From G963663315 sp963665165 (GTDB taxonomy: Bacteria > Pseudomonadota > Gammaproteobacteria > Arenicellales > Poriferihabitantaceae): 64,000 nt of DNA. Location of the stretch: assembly GCA_963665165.1 (NCBI GenBank), contig OY761989.1, positions 496,001-560,000 of the forward strand. Direction: 5' to 3'. Shown here piece after piece: positions 1 to 9,086 of the stretch. The notes under the pieces are model-generated. The model saw nothing but the letters and a program-made list of their open reading frames with translations. It was not told where the DNA came from and did not search any database. Numbering within the stretch: position 1 is the stretch's first letter; each line of letters starts with the position of its first letter. A program made the translations under genes and the position numbers.

Positions 1-654
1 ATGGCTGATCTTTATACACAAAACAGAATGACATACAGTTCTGTACTCGAAAATGCAGCGAAAACGAGCGCCGGATGGCGGCTGTGCACACTGATCGCGT
101 TGTTGATATCACTGTGTGCCGTCTCGGGCATGGCCTACATTGGCTCCCAGACCCGGATTCGCCCGGTGTTGGTGGTGATGGACGAGCGCTATATGCCCGT
201 CGGCCTGTACCAGCCGGGCGCCGGGCTGGCAGTCAACGATGAGCGTGTGACCAAAGCCTCGCTGGCCCAGTTCGTCTCGACCTGGCGCATCGTATCGATT
301 GACGCGGCGTTCCAGAAGCAAAGAGTGAACGATCTCGCCAAATTCATCGACAACAACTCTCCCGCATTCGCCAAGCTGCGTGATTACATCGTATCCGATT
401 CCACCAATCCGTTGAAGCGGGCGCTTTTTGAAACGGTTGGCATCCGCATCTCGAATGTCCTGCCGGTCTCGCCGATGACGTGGCAGGTAGACTGGGTCGA
501 GACGGTAACACAGCGGGGCAATGGCCAGGCTGTATCGAAGCGCTGGCAAGCCAACATTACGTTTGCTTTCATGGACGATGTGCCAGCGGAAATCCTGTTA
601 ACCAACCCTACCGGATTGCTGGTTTCAGACATCAACTGGGCGGAATCGATATGA
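1..654 (+). CDS. trbF: TrbF/VirB8-like inner-membrane secretion protein
   Basis: Assembly factor of type IV secretion systems; the family sits in the inner membrane with a periplasmic NTF2-like domain that contacts the VirB9/VirB10 core. The 217-aa protein has a short cytoplasmic N-terminus, one membrane segment at about residues 26-47, and a soluble C-terminal part whose pattern (a conserved 'FV..WR..S.D..F' stretch followed by an 'NP..RA..ETV' stretch) is that of TrbF. Its stop overlaps the next start in an ATGA, and the neighbours TrbG, TrbH and TrbI follow in the canonical trb order, which makes the assignment firm as a family call. The ATG is the first base of the window, so a longer N-terminus or further operon genes upstream cannot be excluded. 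Confidence 0.8.
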   Translation: MADLYTQNRMTYSSVLENAAKTSAGWRLCTLIALLISLCAVSGMAYIGSQTRIRPVLVVMDERYMPVGLYQPGAGLAVNDERVTKASLAQFVSTWRIVSIDAAFQKQRVNDLAKFIDNNSPAFAKLRDYIVSDSTNPLKRALFETVGIRISNVLPVSPMTWQVDWVETVTQRGNGQAVSKRWQANITFAFMDDVPAEILLTNPTGLLVSDINWAESI

Positions 655-1661
655 ATTGCCGTCTGTCTTCCGGTTCATTCATGCTTTTTATGGTATTTCA
701 TGCCGCACCCGCCGAGGCACAGTTTCTATCCACAGAAGCGCCTGCGATAGCAGGAGCCAACCAGCATGAAATCAAGCGGACCGAGCCTCCAGGCGGTTCT
801 GGTGAGTATGACACTGCGGCGGACTGGCAGTTGCCGGTTATCCCGGCAGCGCCGCCTGTTGTATTGACAACCCGCGAAGTGGAAGCGGTTCGGTTGTCCC
901 GCGGCTGGCAGGACCGTTACTCGCCTGCCATGCTCGGACGCAATGGGAAGGTGGTTTACCATTTCGGCGAATCAAGCGCTCCGGTAATTACGGCGCCCGG
1001 TAATGTCACGCATATCGAACTCGAGCGGGGCGAGGTTCTGGTAGAAGACGGTATTTTTATTGGCGACAGCGTGAACTGGCGCATAATTCCGGTGGCACAG
1101 GGCAAGGGAGAGGCGATGATCACCCATATTGTCGTCAAACCGACCTATGAAAACCTCGAAACCACCATGATTGCGATCACCGACCGGCGCAGTTACTACT
1201 TTCACCTGAAGTCAACCGAGGACCGGTTTATGGCTTCGGTCGGCTTTGCATATCCTGAAATAGAGGCCAGACGCTGGCATGAGTATGAACAGTCCGTCAA
1301 TGCCGGAAAGGAAGTCGAAGTCAGTCGGCGCGAGGAGCGTGCGATAGAAGTGACCCCGACGATCCGGCCGGATATCGCTAATCTCGACTTCGGTTATTCG
1401 GTTTCAGGCGATAATCCGCCCTGGAAGCCGGTGCGGGTCTACAATGATGGCCTGCGTGTGTATATCCAGATGCCGAAATCAATGCGGCAGTCGGATGCGC
1501 CCGCATTTATCGAGGCCGGCCCCCGCAATGCAGCGCAAATTATAAATTACCGCCTGCGCCGGGGCACATTCATTGTCGACAAACTGTTCACCCGGGGCAT
1601 GCTGATTACCGGTACGGGCCGAAATCAGCGCAAGGTCATGATCACTTATACCGGGGGATGA
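651..1661 (+). CDS. trbG: TrbG/VirB9-like outer core secretion protein
   Basis: Periplasmic/outer-membrane-associated VirB9-family protein that forms the outer part of the type IV secretion core with a VirB7-type lipoprotein and VirB10. The 336-aa protein begins with a signal peptide (hydrophobic residues about 5-19, likely cleavage after Ala-Glu-Ala), followed by a proline-rich linker, an N-terminal beta domain with the typical 'GD..NW.I.P' motif and the 'ITHI.VKPTYE.LET....TDRR.Y.F.L' segment, and a C-terminal beta domain with a 'P..V..DG...YI.MP' motif. The ATG overlaps the trbF stop by four bases. A longer frame starting inside trbF is ignored because the signal peptide begins at this ATG. 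Confidence 0.88.
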   Translation: MNCRLSSGSFMLFMVFHAAPAEAQFLSTEAPAIAGANQHEIKRTEPPGGSGEYDTAADWQLPVIPAAPPVVLTTREVEAVRLSRGWQDRYSPAMLGRNGKVVYHFGESSAPVITAPGNVTHIELERGEVLVEDGIFIGDSVNWRIIPVAQGKGEAMITHIVVKPTYENLETTMIAITDRRSYYFHLKSTEDRFMASVGFAYPEIEARRWHEYEQSVNAGKEVEVSRREERAIEVTPTIRPDIANLDFGYSVSGDNPPWKPVRVYNDGLRVYIQMPKSMRQSDAPAFIEAGPRNAAQIINYRLRRGTFIVDKLFTRGMLITGTGRNQRKVMITYTGG

Positions 1662-1667
1662 TACAGG

Positions 1668-2156
1668 GTGGCCGACTCAATCCAGACATGCCGTTTTTCC
1701 ACGACCAGGCAGTTTATCGCGTTGTCCGCAATATTGTTCAGCGTTGCCCTGTCCGGTTGCGCGGTCGGCCCGGTGACCGTCCACTCCCTGGACGTACCGG
1801 TCGAAGTTGCGGAGCGGATGCTGGATGACCTGATGCTTGAGGTGAGCAAACGATTCCCGCCTGCAAAAACTCCTCTTGCCATTCACGATTTTGATCGGGG
1901 CAAACGACTCGAACGGGTTTTACGGGCGGCCGGATACGCAGTGCATCAGGTTGGCGGTATCAATCCTGTGACATTCTCGACACATTACGCGAGCGAATCG
2001 GCGATGTATCTGGGCGTTATCCGGGTGGGGCTGAATTACACGCTTTCGAGGCTTTACATATTTGAGGGGGGAGAATTGCAGGAACACTCGACATCATTAT
2101 CAGACGAAGCGCTCCCCCACGCGGCAGAAGTAACCGGGGATTCCAGTCGTGGTTGA
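1668..2156 (+). CDS. trbH: TrbH-like secretion lipoprotein
   Basis: Small lipoprotein expected to help anchor the secretion core in the outer membrane. The 162-aa product has a hydrophobic signal ending in the lipobox L-S-G-C (Cys31) and then a soluble alpha/beta domain. It starts with GTG six bases after the trbG stop and overlaps the next gene. Its position between TrbG and TrbI and the lipobox match TrbH of P-type conjugation systems. Sequence identity in this family is low, so the name rests mainly on gene order and the lipobox. Confidence 0.68.
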   Translation: MADSIQTCRFSTTRQFIALSAILFSVALSGCAVGPVTVHSLDVPVEVAERMLDDLMLEVSKRFPPAKTPLAIHDFDRGKRLERVLRAAGYAVHQVGGINPVTFSTHYASESAMYLGVIRVGLNYTLSRLYIFEGGELQEHSTSLSDEALPHAAEVTGDSSRG

Positions 2157-3372
2157 TTCTGTACTCAGCGCAGCTGTCAGGCCAGGTACATACAGTCGTC
2201 GGCTCGGCGGGCGTCATTTAGGCGTGATACCGATGGTCATCGCCGGTATCTTCGTGGTACTGCTGGTCGGCGGCATGTTATGGGGCGCCCTGTCCCGTTT
2301 CCAGTCAGGTGATGAAAACGCGATCAGCGACGCCAGGGTGGGAACCAGCGCCAGACCATCGTACGAATTGCCGAAGTTGCTCGACGAAAACGATATCGAC
2401 CTTGCAGGCCGCATTCCCGGAGACCCGGATTCAGCCGCGCACGATTCCGGGATCATTGCCGTCCCGCCCGTCTCCAGAGCGCTCAAGGCGCAACGCGAAT
2501 ACCTGCAACAGCAAAGGATGCGCGAACTGCAAAACCGCACTCTTGGACAGGAAAGCTCACCCTCGGTTTCAACCACTGAACTGAACGTATCGGGAGACAC
2601 GGAAACAACCGGACCACCGTTGGCTGGTTCATCACTGGATACAGTTATTTCACCGGATTCGATACGGAACCGAACTCTGGAAGCATTACTGGCGGAAGCC
2701 GGGGGTCGGTCGCAGGACGATCCGGGTGGGCAGGCGGGAAAAATTGACTTTCTCAGGGAGCCGGACCAGAAGGCGTGGTCGCCGCATATCCGTCAGGCCG
2801 ACCTGGGCCGGTACACGCTCAAGACCGGCACCGTAATCCCCGGCATTCTGGTTACCGGACTCAACTCTGATCTTCCCGGAGTTCTGATCGGGCAGGTATC
2901 GCAAAATGTATACGATACAGCCACGGGGCTGCATCTGTTGATTCCGCAGGGGGCGAAGTTGTACGGGACGTATGACAGCCGTATCAGCTATGGTCAGAAT
3001 CGTGCGCTGGTTGCCTGGGACCGGATCATATTCCCCGATGCCAGCACACTTGAACTGGGACGCATGCAGGGCTCCGATGTATCCGGCTACAGCGGATTCA
3101 GCGACCAGGTCCGGAACCATTACCTGAAACTGTTTGGCCAGACATTCCTGCTTTCGGCGATTCAGGCGTTGCCGATGCAGCTATCGGATACCCCGGGCTC
3201 CACCCAGGCGGATGATGAATTCGGAAAAATCGCCGCTACGAATTATTCAAAGATGGGTGAGAAGCTGATCGACAGAAACCTGTCGATACAGCCTACGATT
3301 CGTATCCGACCAGGCTATCGGTTCACGATCGTGGTCAACCGGGACATTCTGTTCACGGAGGCATACCTGTGA
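2149..3372 (+). CDS. trbI: TrbI/VirB10-like core channel protein
   Basis: VirB10-family protein that spans inner and outer membranes in type IV secretion cores. The 407-aa protein has a short basic N-terminus, one membrane helix at about residues 25-46, a long charged and proline-rich periplasmic linker, and from about residue 225 the conserved VirB10 beta-barrel domain ('L..GT.IPG.L.TG..SD.PG...GQV..NVYD', then 'IP.G..L.G.Y.S...YGQ.R....W.R..FPD.S.L.L'). The GTG start lies eight bases inside trbH, indicating coupled translation. The domain is complete, with no truncation. Together with trbF, trbG and trbH it gives the full periplasmic core, but no ATPase or coupling protein of a Trb system is in the window. 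Confidence 0.9.
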   Translation: MVDSVLSAAVRPGTYSRRLGGRHLGVIPMVIAGIFVVLLVGGMLWGALSRFQSGDENAISDARVGTSARPSYELPKLLDENDIDLAGRIPGDPDSAAHDSGIIAVPPVSRALKAQREYLQQQRMRELQNRTLGQESSPSVSTTELNVSGDTETTGPPLAGSSLDTVISPDSIRNRTLEALLAEAGGRSQDDPGGQAGKIDFLREPDQKAWSPHIRQADLGRYTLKTGTVIPGILVTGLNSDLPGVLIGQVSQNVYDTATGLHLLIPQGAKLYGTYDSRISYGQNRALVAWDRIIFPDASTLELGRMQGSDVSGYSGFSDQVRNHYLKLFGQTFLLSAIQALPMQLSDTPGSTQADDEFGKIAATNYSKMGEKLIDRNLSIQPTIRIRPGYRFTIVVNRDILFTEAYL

Positions 3373-4157
3373 AATCCGGATTGCGGGAGTGTCAGGGAGA
3401 GCTGCGGAAATCGCTGTTCCCGTACCCGGTTGCCCCCGCGGGTTTACAGGCCGCAATCGTGAACATTGTGCTGGTGGTATCGATGATGCCCGCGGCCCAC
3501 GGAGAGAGTCCATTCGAACTGGGTCGAATGCGCCAGGCAACGCCCGCGGCCCAGGAAAATTACGTTGTGCCTGTTACCGTGTCGGCAGACGGCTATTCAA
3601 CTTTCAGCGCCAGTATCTACGCCTCTGCGGATGTGATGCAGAGGATCAGGTGGCAGGCAATAGAGCGCCAATCCGGGGTCAATGTCGTTATCTCGGTGAC
3701 AAAACCCATCGTCACGCCAGAAAGAATTACGCTGGTAGCCGGCTATCAGGGTCGGGAGAGAATACGGGAATACTGGCTGCAACCAGTATCCGTCCTGCCA
3801 CGGTCCGGGATACCGGAAAAAATACAACCGGACGTAATCGGGCAAGGACAGGCAAACAACGCAAAACCGGAACAGGAAGCCGAATGCCAGGAGTTGCTGA
3901 TACAGGCAGGGTCCCTGCACGCCAATATCGAGAGACTGACGACAGACTGCGGTCATCGATTCGGGATCTGGCATCCGGGTAACAGCCAGGATCTGGTTGA
4001 TTGGATGGTCGGATCTGCAAGATTGCTGGAGAATAACAAGGGCGCTGCCGGGATGCTGGAGATGCTGAAGGAGGACTATGGATTGCTGGGTGTGATACGC
4101 AGGGAAGAGAGCGGCAGTTATATTGACTATTATGAATTGCCGGGAGGCCTTCGGTGA
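3369..4157 (+). CDS. Exported protein of unknown function in T4SS/pilus operon
   Basis: Unrecognised 262-aa protein. A basic N-terminus and a hydrophobic segment at about residues 27-44 ending in an Ala-rich AAHGES stretch suggest a signal peptide or single anchor. The rest is soluble: a beta-rich middle part and a C-terminal helical part with two cysteines ('CQELL..AG' and 'DCG'). Both ends overlap neighbouring genes in ATGA or near-ATGA junctions, so it belongs to the operon and sits exactly between the secretion-core genes and the pilus secretin. Candidates by position are a PilL/PilM or TcpQ-like pilus accessory protein, but I see no clear motif for either. Confidence 0.55.
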   Translation: MKSGLRECQGELRKSLFPYPVAPAGLQAAIVNIVLVVSMMPAAHGESPFELGRMRQATPAAQENYVVPVTVSADGYSTFSASIYASADVMQRIRWQAIERQSGVNVVISVTKPIVTPERITLVAGYQGRERIREYWLQPVSVLPRSGIPEKIQPDVIGQGQANNAKPEQEAECQELLIQAGSLHANIERLTTDCGHRFGIWHPGNSQDLVDWMVGSARLLENNKGAAGMLEMLKEDYGLLGVIRREESGSYIDYYELPGGLR

Positions 4158-5602
4158 TGAAATCAGGTAAGTCGGTAATGTGGCTATCCGTACTGCTTGC
4201 AGGGCTGAACGGCTGCAGCGCACCGCCAGAACCGCACTCGTCGATTGAGCATATACACGAGCAGATCGAAGAATTTCGGGGAAGCGCCGCCGCCCCTGCG
4301 CCGACTGGGTTGAAGCGCGTCAAGGTGTCGCGGGTGAGCGCGTGGCTGGACAAACGTATTACTGCGAGATTCAAAAATCTGGATGCGCGTTCAGCGATTG
4401 ACCTGGTGGTGCAGAAACGACCGGTGCGCTACAACACGGCTCATTCACAGGCGCAAACAGTAAAATGGTCGCCTTCGGCGTTGACGATCCGGGATCATCT
4501 CGATTCGATTACCGCCCAGGCGGACTGGGCCTACCGTATCGAAAAAGGCGTAGTCCAGGTTTACGACATCGAAACCCGTCATTTCCCTTTGGCGGCCCAG
4601 CCCGGCGCCTCGCAGGCAGACATGAAGATGAGGAGTCTTTCAACATCGGGCGGCGGCTCGGACAACACGATCAGCGTTGCCCTTGATCCCTATACGGCAG
4701 AACTTGGCTTCCTGGTACGGTCTGTTCTCGGTCTGGAAGCGGAACCTTCAGAGCCCGGACAAATTGACCCCCGTACTTCCGTCTCGATATTGCCGGCGGC
4801 GAATCAGCTTGTGGTTACTGCGAAGCCACACGCGATGCGCCGGGTTGAAGATGTAATTCGACGATACAATTTTTCGACAAGCGCCATTGTACGTTTGCAT
4901 ATCTCGATTATGGAAGTCGATGTGTCAGACTCGGAAAGGCACAGCTTGTTGCTCGACATCGTGCGGCAAAGTGGCAATTTCCCGGTTGGGCTGGAAATCA
5001 TCGGAGATACAACGGACAGCGCCGGGATTCTGACAGGGAGTGTCGCGAATGCAAATAGTAGTTATCGCGGTAGCGGATTGATTTACAACTGGTTGAAAAA
5101 GTTCGGAGATACCAGTATCGCGTACGATGACACGATCGAGATCCTGAACAATCATGTGGCGAGCATTGACGCGACGCGGACGGAACGATATGTGTCAAAA
5201 ATCGCATTCATCGTGACGGATAACGGCGGTTCCGATTCGAAGACTCCGGAAGTCGAGTTTTCGGAGTTGCGGACCGGGCTGGCGATTCATCTGCAGCCGA
5301 CAGTACAAGACAATCAGATTACGCTGCGGATGGCTCTGTCTCGTTCCACCCCGGTTGAGCGGATACCATTCAATTTCTCTGGCATTGAAGGGGTGAATTT
5401 TGTTACAGATGACTTCAACCGGATTTTGTCGGTGTCATTGAAAGATGGGGAACCCAAGTTACTGATGTCCTTCTCGGAAGCGGTTGTCAGTGACCGGAAG
5501 GAAAAGATTCCATATCTCGGCGTATTGGGAAACAGTAGTGACATACAGAACCGGTCCCGTGAAACAATCATGATGATTACGGCAAACGTGGTTCCGGGTT
5601 GA
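4154..5602 (+). CDS. pilN: PilN-like type IVb pilus secretin lipoprotein
   Basis: Outer-membrane secretin through which a type IVb pilus is extruded. The 482-aa protein has a lipoprotein signal with lipobox L-N-G-C (Cys21), N-terminal secretin ring domains including a short 'V...P..ANQLVVT..P..M..VE' N1-type repeat at about residues 212-235, and the C-terminal secretin beta-domain with the characteristic 'TG..IHLQP.V..N.ITL.M..S' and a late 'I.YLG.LG' element. The length is close to that of R64 PilN-type secretins. The start overlaps the previous stop, and pilO, pilP, pilQ, pilR and pilS follow in the order known from IncI1-type pil operons. Confidence 0.87.
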   Translation: MMKSGKSVMWLSVLLAGLNGCSAPPEPHSSIEHIHEQIEEFRGSAAAPAPTGLKRVKVSRVSAWLDKRITARFKNLDARSAIDLVVQKRPVRYNTAHSQAQTVKWSPSALTIRDHLDSITAQADWAYRIEKGVVQVYDIETRHFPLAAQPGASQADMKMRSLSTSGGGSDNTISVALDPYTAELGFLVRSVLGLEAEPSEPGQIDPRTSVSILPAANQLVVTAKPHAMRRVEDVIRRYNFSTSAIVRLHISIMEVDVSDSERHSLLLDIVRQSGNFPVGLEIIGDTTDSAGILTGSVANANSSYRGSGLIYNWLKKFGDTSIAYDDTIEILNNHVASIDATRTERYVSKIAFIVTDNGGSDSKTPEVEFSELRTGLAIHLQPTVQDNQITLRMALSRSTPVERIPFNFSGIEGVNFVTDDFNRILSVSLKDGEPKLLMSFSEAVVSDRKEKIPYLGVLGNSSDIQNRSRETIMMITANVVPG

Positions 5603-6798
5603 TGTCCTATTCATCCCGGGTCCAGGTCGATGGCAGGACTATGGTCGTGATTTACGCCGCGGCGCAATTACCGATATCGACCGGAGTCGGTCCGTGGCAA
5701 AAGTCGCGGGAAGTCCGCCGTCACCTGGCCAGAACGCGCACAAGGTACTGTTTCGTGGCGGCAAAAGCCGGCGAAGGAATTGAGGTTTGGTGGTCTGCCG
5801 AAGAACGGGGCGTTTCGATTGCGGCGAGTCTGGACAACTGGTATTCAACGAGTCTGGAGGAAAACAAGGAAACGCCGGATGATTTTGTGGTCATCATCCC
5901 GTTTGACACAAGCGTATATCTGGCCGAAGTCGCGAATGGACTCGTTAAAACAGAACGTGTCGTCGATAAGAACAGCGTGCTGGAGCATCTGGATCGTTAC
6001 CGGGCCGAAAACCGGGTTATGCGCGGTTTTGCGGCAGGAGGGCAGATTGATCCGGGTGAACGGTATGTCGAACTTGAGCCGCTTCCGTTTGACTTGTGGT
6101 CCAATCGTTTCGAGCGGGTGTCCGCTGTCTTCCTGCGTAATCGACTGTATCATCCAATGGTGATCGCGCCGGTATTGGCCCTGTTCGTCATCGCGACACT
6201 GAGTCAGATCGATTTGGTCCGGTTGCGGGACAGGGTCCTGAAGTACAGCCGGATTGATCCGGGCGAACAGCAAAAACCGGTTGTCCCGATTGTGAGCCAT
6301 GCCGGCGGCGCAACGTTGCGTGAGCTGGTCAAGTTCATGTGGCGTCTGGATGTAGTGTACGGCGATGGGCTGCAGCGACTGGAATTCACATCCCCGTCCC
6401 GTGTCGTGTTGAGTGGACAATCACCAGGATACCCGTCGAGGGCGAAGGATTTTGCGGATCAACGGCACGGCCGGTTCAGATGGAATTCGGCGGGCTGGGC
6501 GGTCGATATCAACATCGTTGTACCGGACATTGTGCAAAAAACGCCTGTGCGAACCGGAGTGTTGCTTGAGAATATGTCGCGGGGCTGGCCGGCTCTTGAT
6601 CTTGTTGAGGGTCCGACCGCGGGCTATACCGTCACCACGCGGTTCAACATAGACCAGACAGACATCAATACATTCGATTTGATGGATATAGCGCAGCGGC
6701 TGGACGGTTATCCTGCGGTCATCCGCCGATTGTCTTGCAGCTATGTGGACCACCGCATGTCAGATTGTGAAATATCAATCGAAACCAGAACATTATAA
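5599..6798 (+). CDS. pilO: PilO2-like type IVb pilus inner-membrane protein
   Basis: Inner-membrane component of the type IVb pilus machine. The 399-aa protein has a cytoplasmic actin-like/PilO2 N-terminal region (about residues 1-185), one clear membrane helix at about residues 190-208, and a periplasmic C-terminal region rich in beta strands. The family call rests on size, the single central helix and the position between the PilN secretin and PilP. It overlaps pilN by four bases and is followed by pilP after nine bases. PilO2 proteins are poorly conserved in sequence, so the call is by architecture plus synteny. Confidence 0.78.
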   Translation: MMSYSSRVQVDGRTMVVIYAAAQLPISTGVGPWQKSREVRRHLARTRTRYCFVAAKAGEGIEVWWSAEERGVSIAASLDNWYSTSLEENKETPDDFVVIIPFDTSVYLAEVANGLVKTERVVDKNSVLEHLDRYRAENRVMRGFAAGGQIDPGERYVELEPLPFDLWSNRFERVSAVFLRNRLYHPMVIAPVLALFVIATLSQIDLVRLRDRVLKYSRIDPGEQQKPVVPIVSHAGGATLRELVKFMWRLDVVYGDGLQRLEFTSPSRVVLSGQSPGYPSRAKDFADQRHGRFRWNSAGWAVDINIVVPDIVQKTPVRTGVLLENMSRGWPALDLVEGPTAGYTVTTRFNIDQTDINTFDLMDIAQRLDGYPAVIRRLSCSYVDHRMSDCEISIETRTL

Positions 6799-6807
6799 GA
6801 GGTTGAT

Positions 6808-7539
6808 ATGAAAATAACCGCAGGGTTTTTATTGCTATCGTGTATCGGCATGTTATCGAATCCGCCGGTTGTATTGGCCCAGGCAGCGGCAATGGAGACA
6901 GCGGGACAGGGAGCGCAGGCGCAAGAGGGTCAGACAAAGGAGACGCAAGAGGAGCAGGCAGAGGCCGTGTCAAAAGTTCCAACGGAGGATTACACAGCTT
7001 ATATCCGACCGCTGGACAAACTCCGGGCCGAATTGTCACAGCAACGGGCATTGCTTGGAACCGTCGTCGATATAACGACCCAGATTGACCAGTTGCGTAA
7101 TCAGGGGGCCAGATCCGACATTCTGGTTCTGCTCGACGAGGATCTAAGCCAGACGGAGAGGATCAAGGCTGTGTTGTCGGATAAAGATTACGCGCCATCG
7201 GACGAACTGGCTCTTATTCGCGCCGAGATCGAATTCCTGAAATCGATATATATACAGACATTACAACAGACCGGCTCGTCAGCTATTACAGATGTTCCCA
7301 AGCCCTGGACGCTCGGACCGTCGAACATCCAGTATGTGCAAACTGCGGATGCCGGAACGGCCGGATTCGTATCAATCTCGACCGGAGCGGGCGCCAGCGC
7401 CGTCCTGAAAGCGGACCAGTCCATAAAAATTGCCGGGAAAACGATTTTACTGGATTCAGTCAAGCTCGGGGCTGGCGGGCGCATCCTGATACATTTTGTG
7501 ATTGACGGGAATTTAACGACCGTTTATTACCCGCAATGA
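6808..7539 (+). CDS. pilP: PilP-like type IVb pilus biogenesis protein
   Basis: Periplasmic pilus biogenesis protein thought to link the inner-membrane complex to the secretin. The 243-aa product has a signal peptide (hydrophobic residues about 5-25, cleavage near 'LAQA'), a low-complexity Gln/Glu/Ala stretch to about residue 55 that reads like repeated EGQ/EEQ units, a helical region, and a small C-terminal beta domain ending in 'V.LG..G.I.IHFVIDG' typical of PilP. AGAGG-type ribosome binding sequence lies just upstream of the ATG. The end overlaps pilQ by four bases. Confidence 0.78.
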   Translation: MKITAGFLLLSCIGMLSNPPVVLAQAAAMETAGQGAQAQEGQTKETQEEQAEAVSKVPTEDYTAYIRPLDKLRAELSQQRALLGTVVDITTQIDQLRNQGARSDILVLLDEDLSQTERIKAVLSDKDYAPSDELALIRAEIEFLKSIYIQTLQQTGSSAITDVPKPWTLGPSNIQYVQTADAGTAGFVSISTGAGASAVLKADQSIKIAGKTILLDSVKLGAGGRILIHFVIDGNLTTVYYPQ

Positions 7540-9086
7540 AAAGATCCCTGTTCCACCGCGAGTCCGCGCCGATACCCGAAACCGCATCCGGTGTCTGGAC
7601 TACGGACAACCAGATCAATGATTACATTGTTTCAAACGAACTCGACGTGATGGTGCGTACGACCGGAGAAATTTTCGCAGCGGGGAATGTTGACCGCCGC
7701 CTGCTTCGTGGCCTGATCATGATCGTAAAGAGCCGGCTGGAGGCAGAAAGCACAGTGACGGTGGTGTCGCCCATTGAATTGCGGCAGTTGAAAGATAAAA
7801 ACACCCGGAGAAAGACAGGAATTCAGCGATCATCCGCGGTTCATACAGGCAATGCGACGGTTGAGTACGTGCTGGCGAAGGCGGTCGAAGCAAAAGCCAG
7901 CGATATTTATCTGGATATCAGAAGGGAGACCGCGATTCTGTCATTCCGTATATTCGGCGTCATTCAACACATCGAAGAATTCGATGTTGAAATTGCCAAG
8001 GGTGTGGCGCGCGGCATGTGGAATCGTTCCGGACACTCGCAGTGGGTTGAATCGGACCCGGTCGATACTGCATTCACTTATGATCACGAAGGACACGAGT
8101 ACCGCATCCGGGGGAGTTCACTCAAAGACACGCGAGGCAATTCAATCGTGTGCCGGGTACGTGATCCAGGTTACATACTTCCTCTCGACAAAAGTGGTTA
8201 CAGCAACCATCAGGCTTCGTTGATCAAACGGATCTGTATGGCGCCCGGCGGGTTGATACTGATCACCGGGGAAACCAATTCAGGAAAATCGACGACGATG
8301 GCGGCATTGATGGATTCTTCTTCGCGTAATCAGCGCATGATCGAAATCGCGGATCCGTGTGAGGTCGAGTTCGATCATTGCACTCACGTCGAACTGGATC
8401 ATTACCGCGAAGATGCCGATGAAGCCTTTAAAAACATACTGGCGGCAACAGTGAGACAGAATCCGGATGCGCTGGTGCTGGGAGAAATCAGGGACGAAAT
8501 CACCGCTCAGGCCGCCCAGAACATGGCGATTCAGGGGAAGCGTGTGTTCTCCACACTACACACGCAATCCTGTGTGGCCGCGATACCCCGTCTGGCCAGT
8601 TTTGGGGTGGACCGCCATCTGTTATCGCTGCGGGAATTCATTGCCGGTATCGTCAACCAGAACCTGGTGCCTGTGGTTTGTCAGCGTTGTTGCAGGGACA
8701 AGCATGACGATGCCGGCAAGGACCGCCGCTATCGTGCCCTGTTTGGCCCTGACATCCGATATATCAACCAGGCAGGCTGCAATGAATGTGTGTCCGGAGT
8801 AGCTGGCCAGACACTGGTTGCGGAAGTATATCCATTTTTCCTGGATCGCAAGGATGCACATAAATACATCTCCACTCATGAATTATTCCGACTTGAAGCC
8901 TATATGAGAAGGGAGTTCAACATCGAATCGAAACAGGACCATGCCAAAGAGAAGGTGCGTCTCGGATTGATAGACCCTGAGAAGACAGAAGAGATAATCG
9001 GTGAATGGACTTTTGACTATGAGTTGAAACTGATCGGCCCCATGGTTGCGGATCATTCCCCGGAAGGACTGGATGCGGGTAACTGA
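7536..9086 (+). CDS. pilQ: PilQ-like pilus assembly ATPase
   Basis: Cytoplasmic GspE/PilT-family secretion ATPase that powers pilus assembly. The 516-aa protein has an N-terminal domain, a Walker A 'GETNSGKST' at about residue 247, an Asp box around 'DPCEVEFD', a Walker B-like 'PDALVLGEIRD', and a His box 'STLHTQS'. A Cys cluster follows the ATPase core (a CQRCC motif and a CNEC motif), matching the zinc-binding element common in GspE-type enzymes. It overlaps pilP by four bases and pilR by fourteen. There is no separate PilT-type retraction ATPase in the operon, as is usual for R64-like pili. Confidence 0.9.
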   Translation: MKRSLFHRESAPIPETASGVWTTDNQINDYIVSNELDVMVRTTGEIFAAGNVDRRLLRGLIMIVKSRLEAESTVTVVSPIELRQLKDKNTRRKTGIQRSSAVHTGNATVEYVLAKAVEAKASDIYLDIRRETAILSFRIFGVIQHIEEFDVEIAKGVARGMWNRSGHSQWVESDPVDTAFTYDHEGHEYRIRGSSLKDTRGNSIVCRVRDPGYILPLDKSGYSNHQASLIKRICMAPGGLILITGETNSGKSTTMAALMDSSSRNQRMIEIADPCEVEFDHCTHVELDHYREDADEAFKNILAATVRQNPDALVLGEIRDEITAQAAQNMAIQGKRVFSTLHTQSCVAAIPRLASFGVDRHLLSLREFIAGIVNQNLVPVVCQRCCRDKHDDAGKDRRYRALFGPDIRYINQAGCNECVSGVAGQTLVAEVYPFFLDRKDAHKYISTHELFRLEAYMRREFNIESKQDHAKEKVRLGLIDPEKTEEIIGEWTFDYELKLIGPMVADHSPEGLDAGN

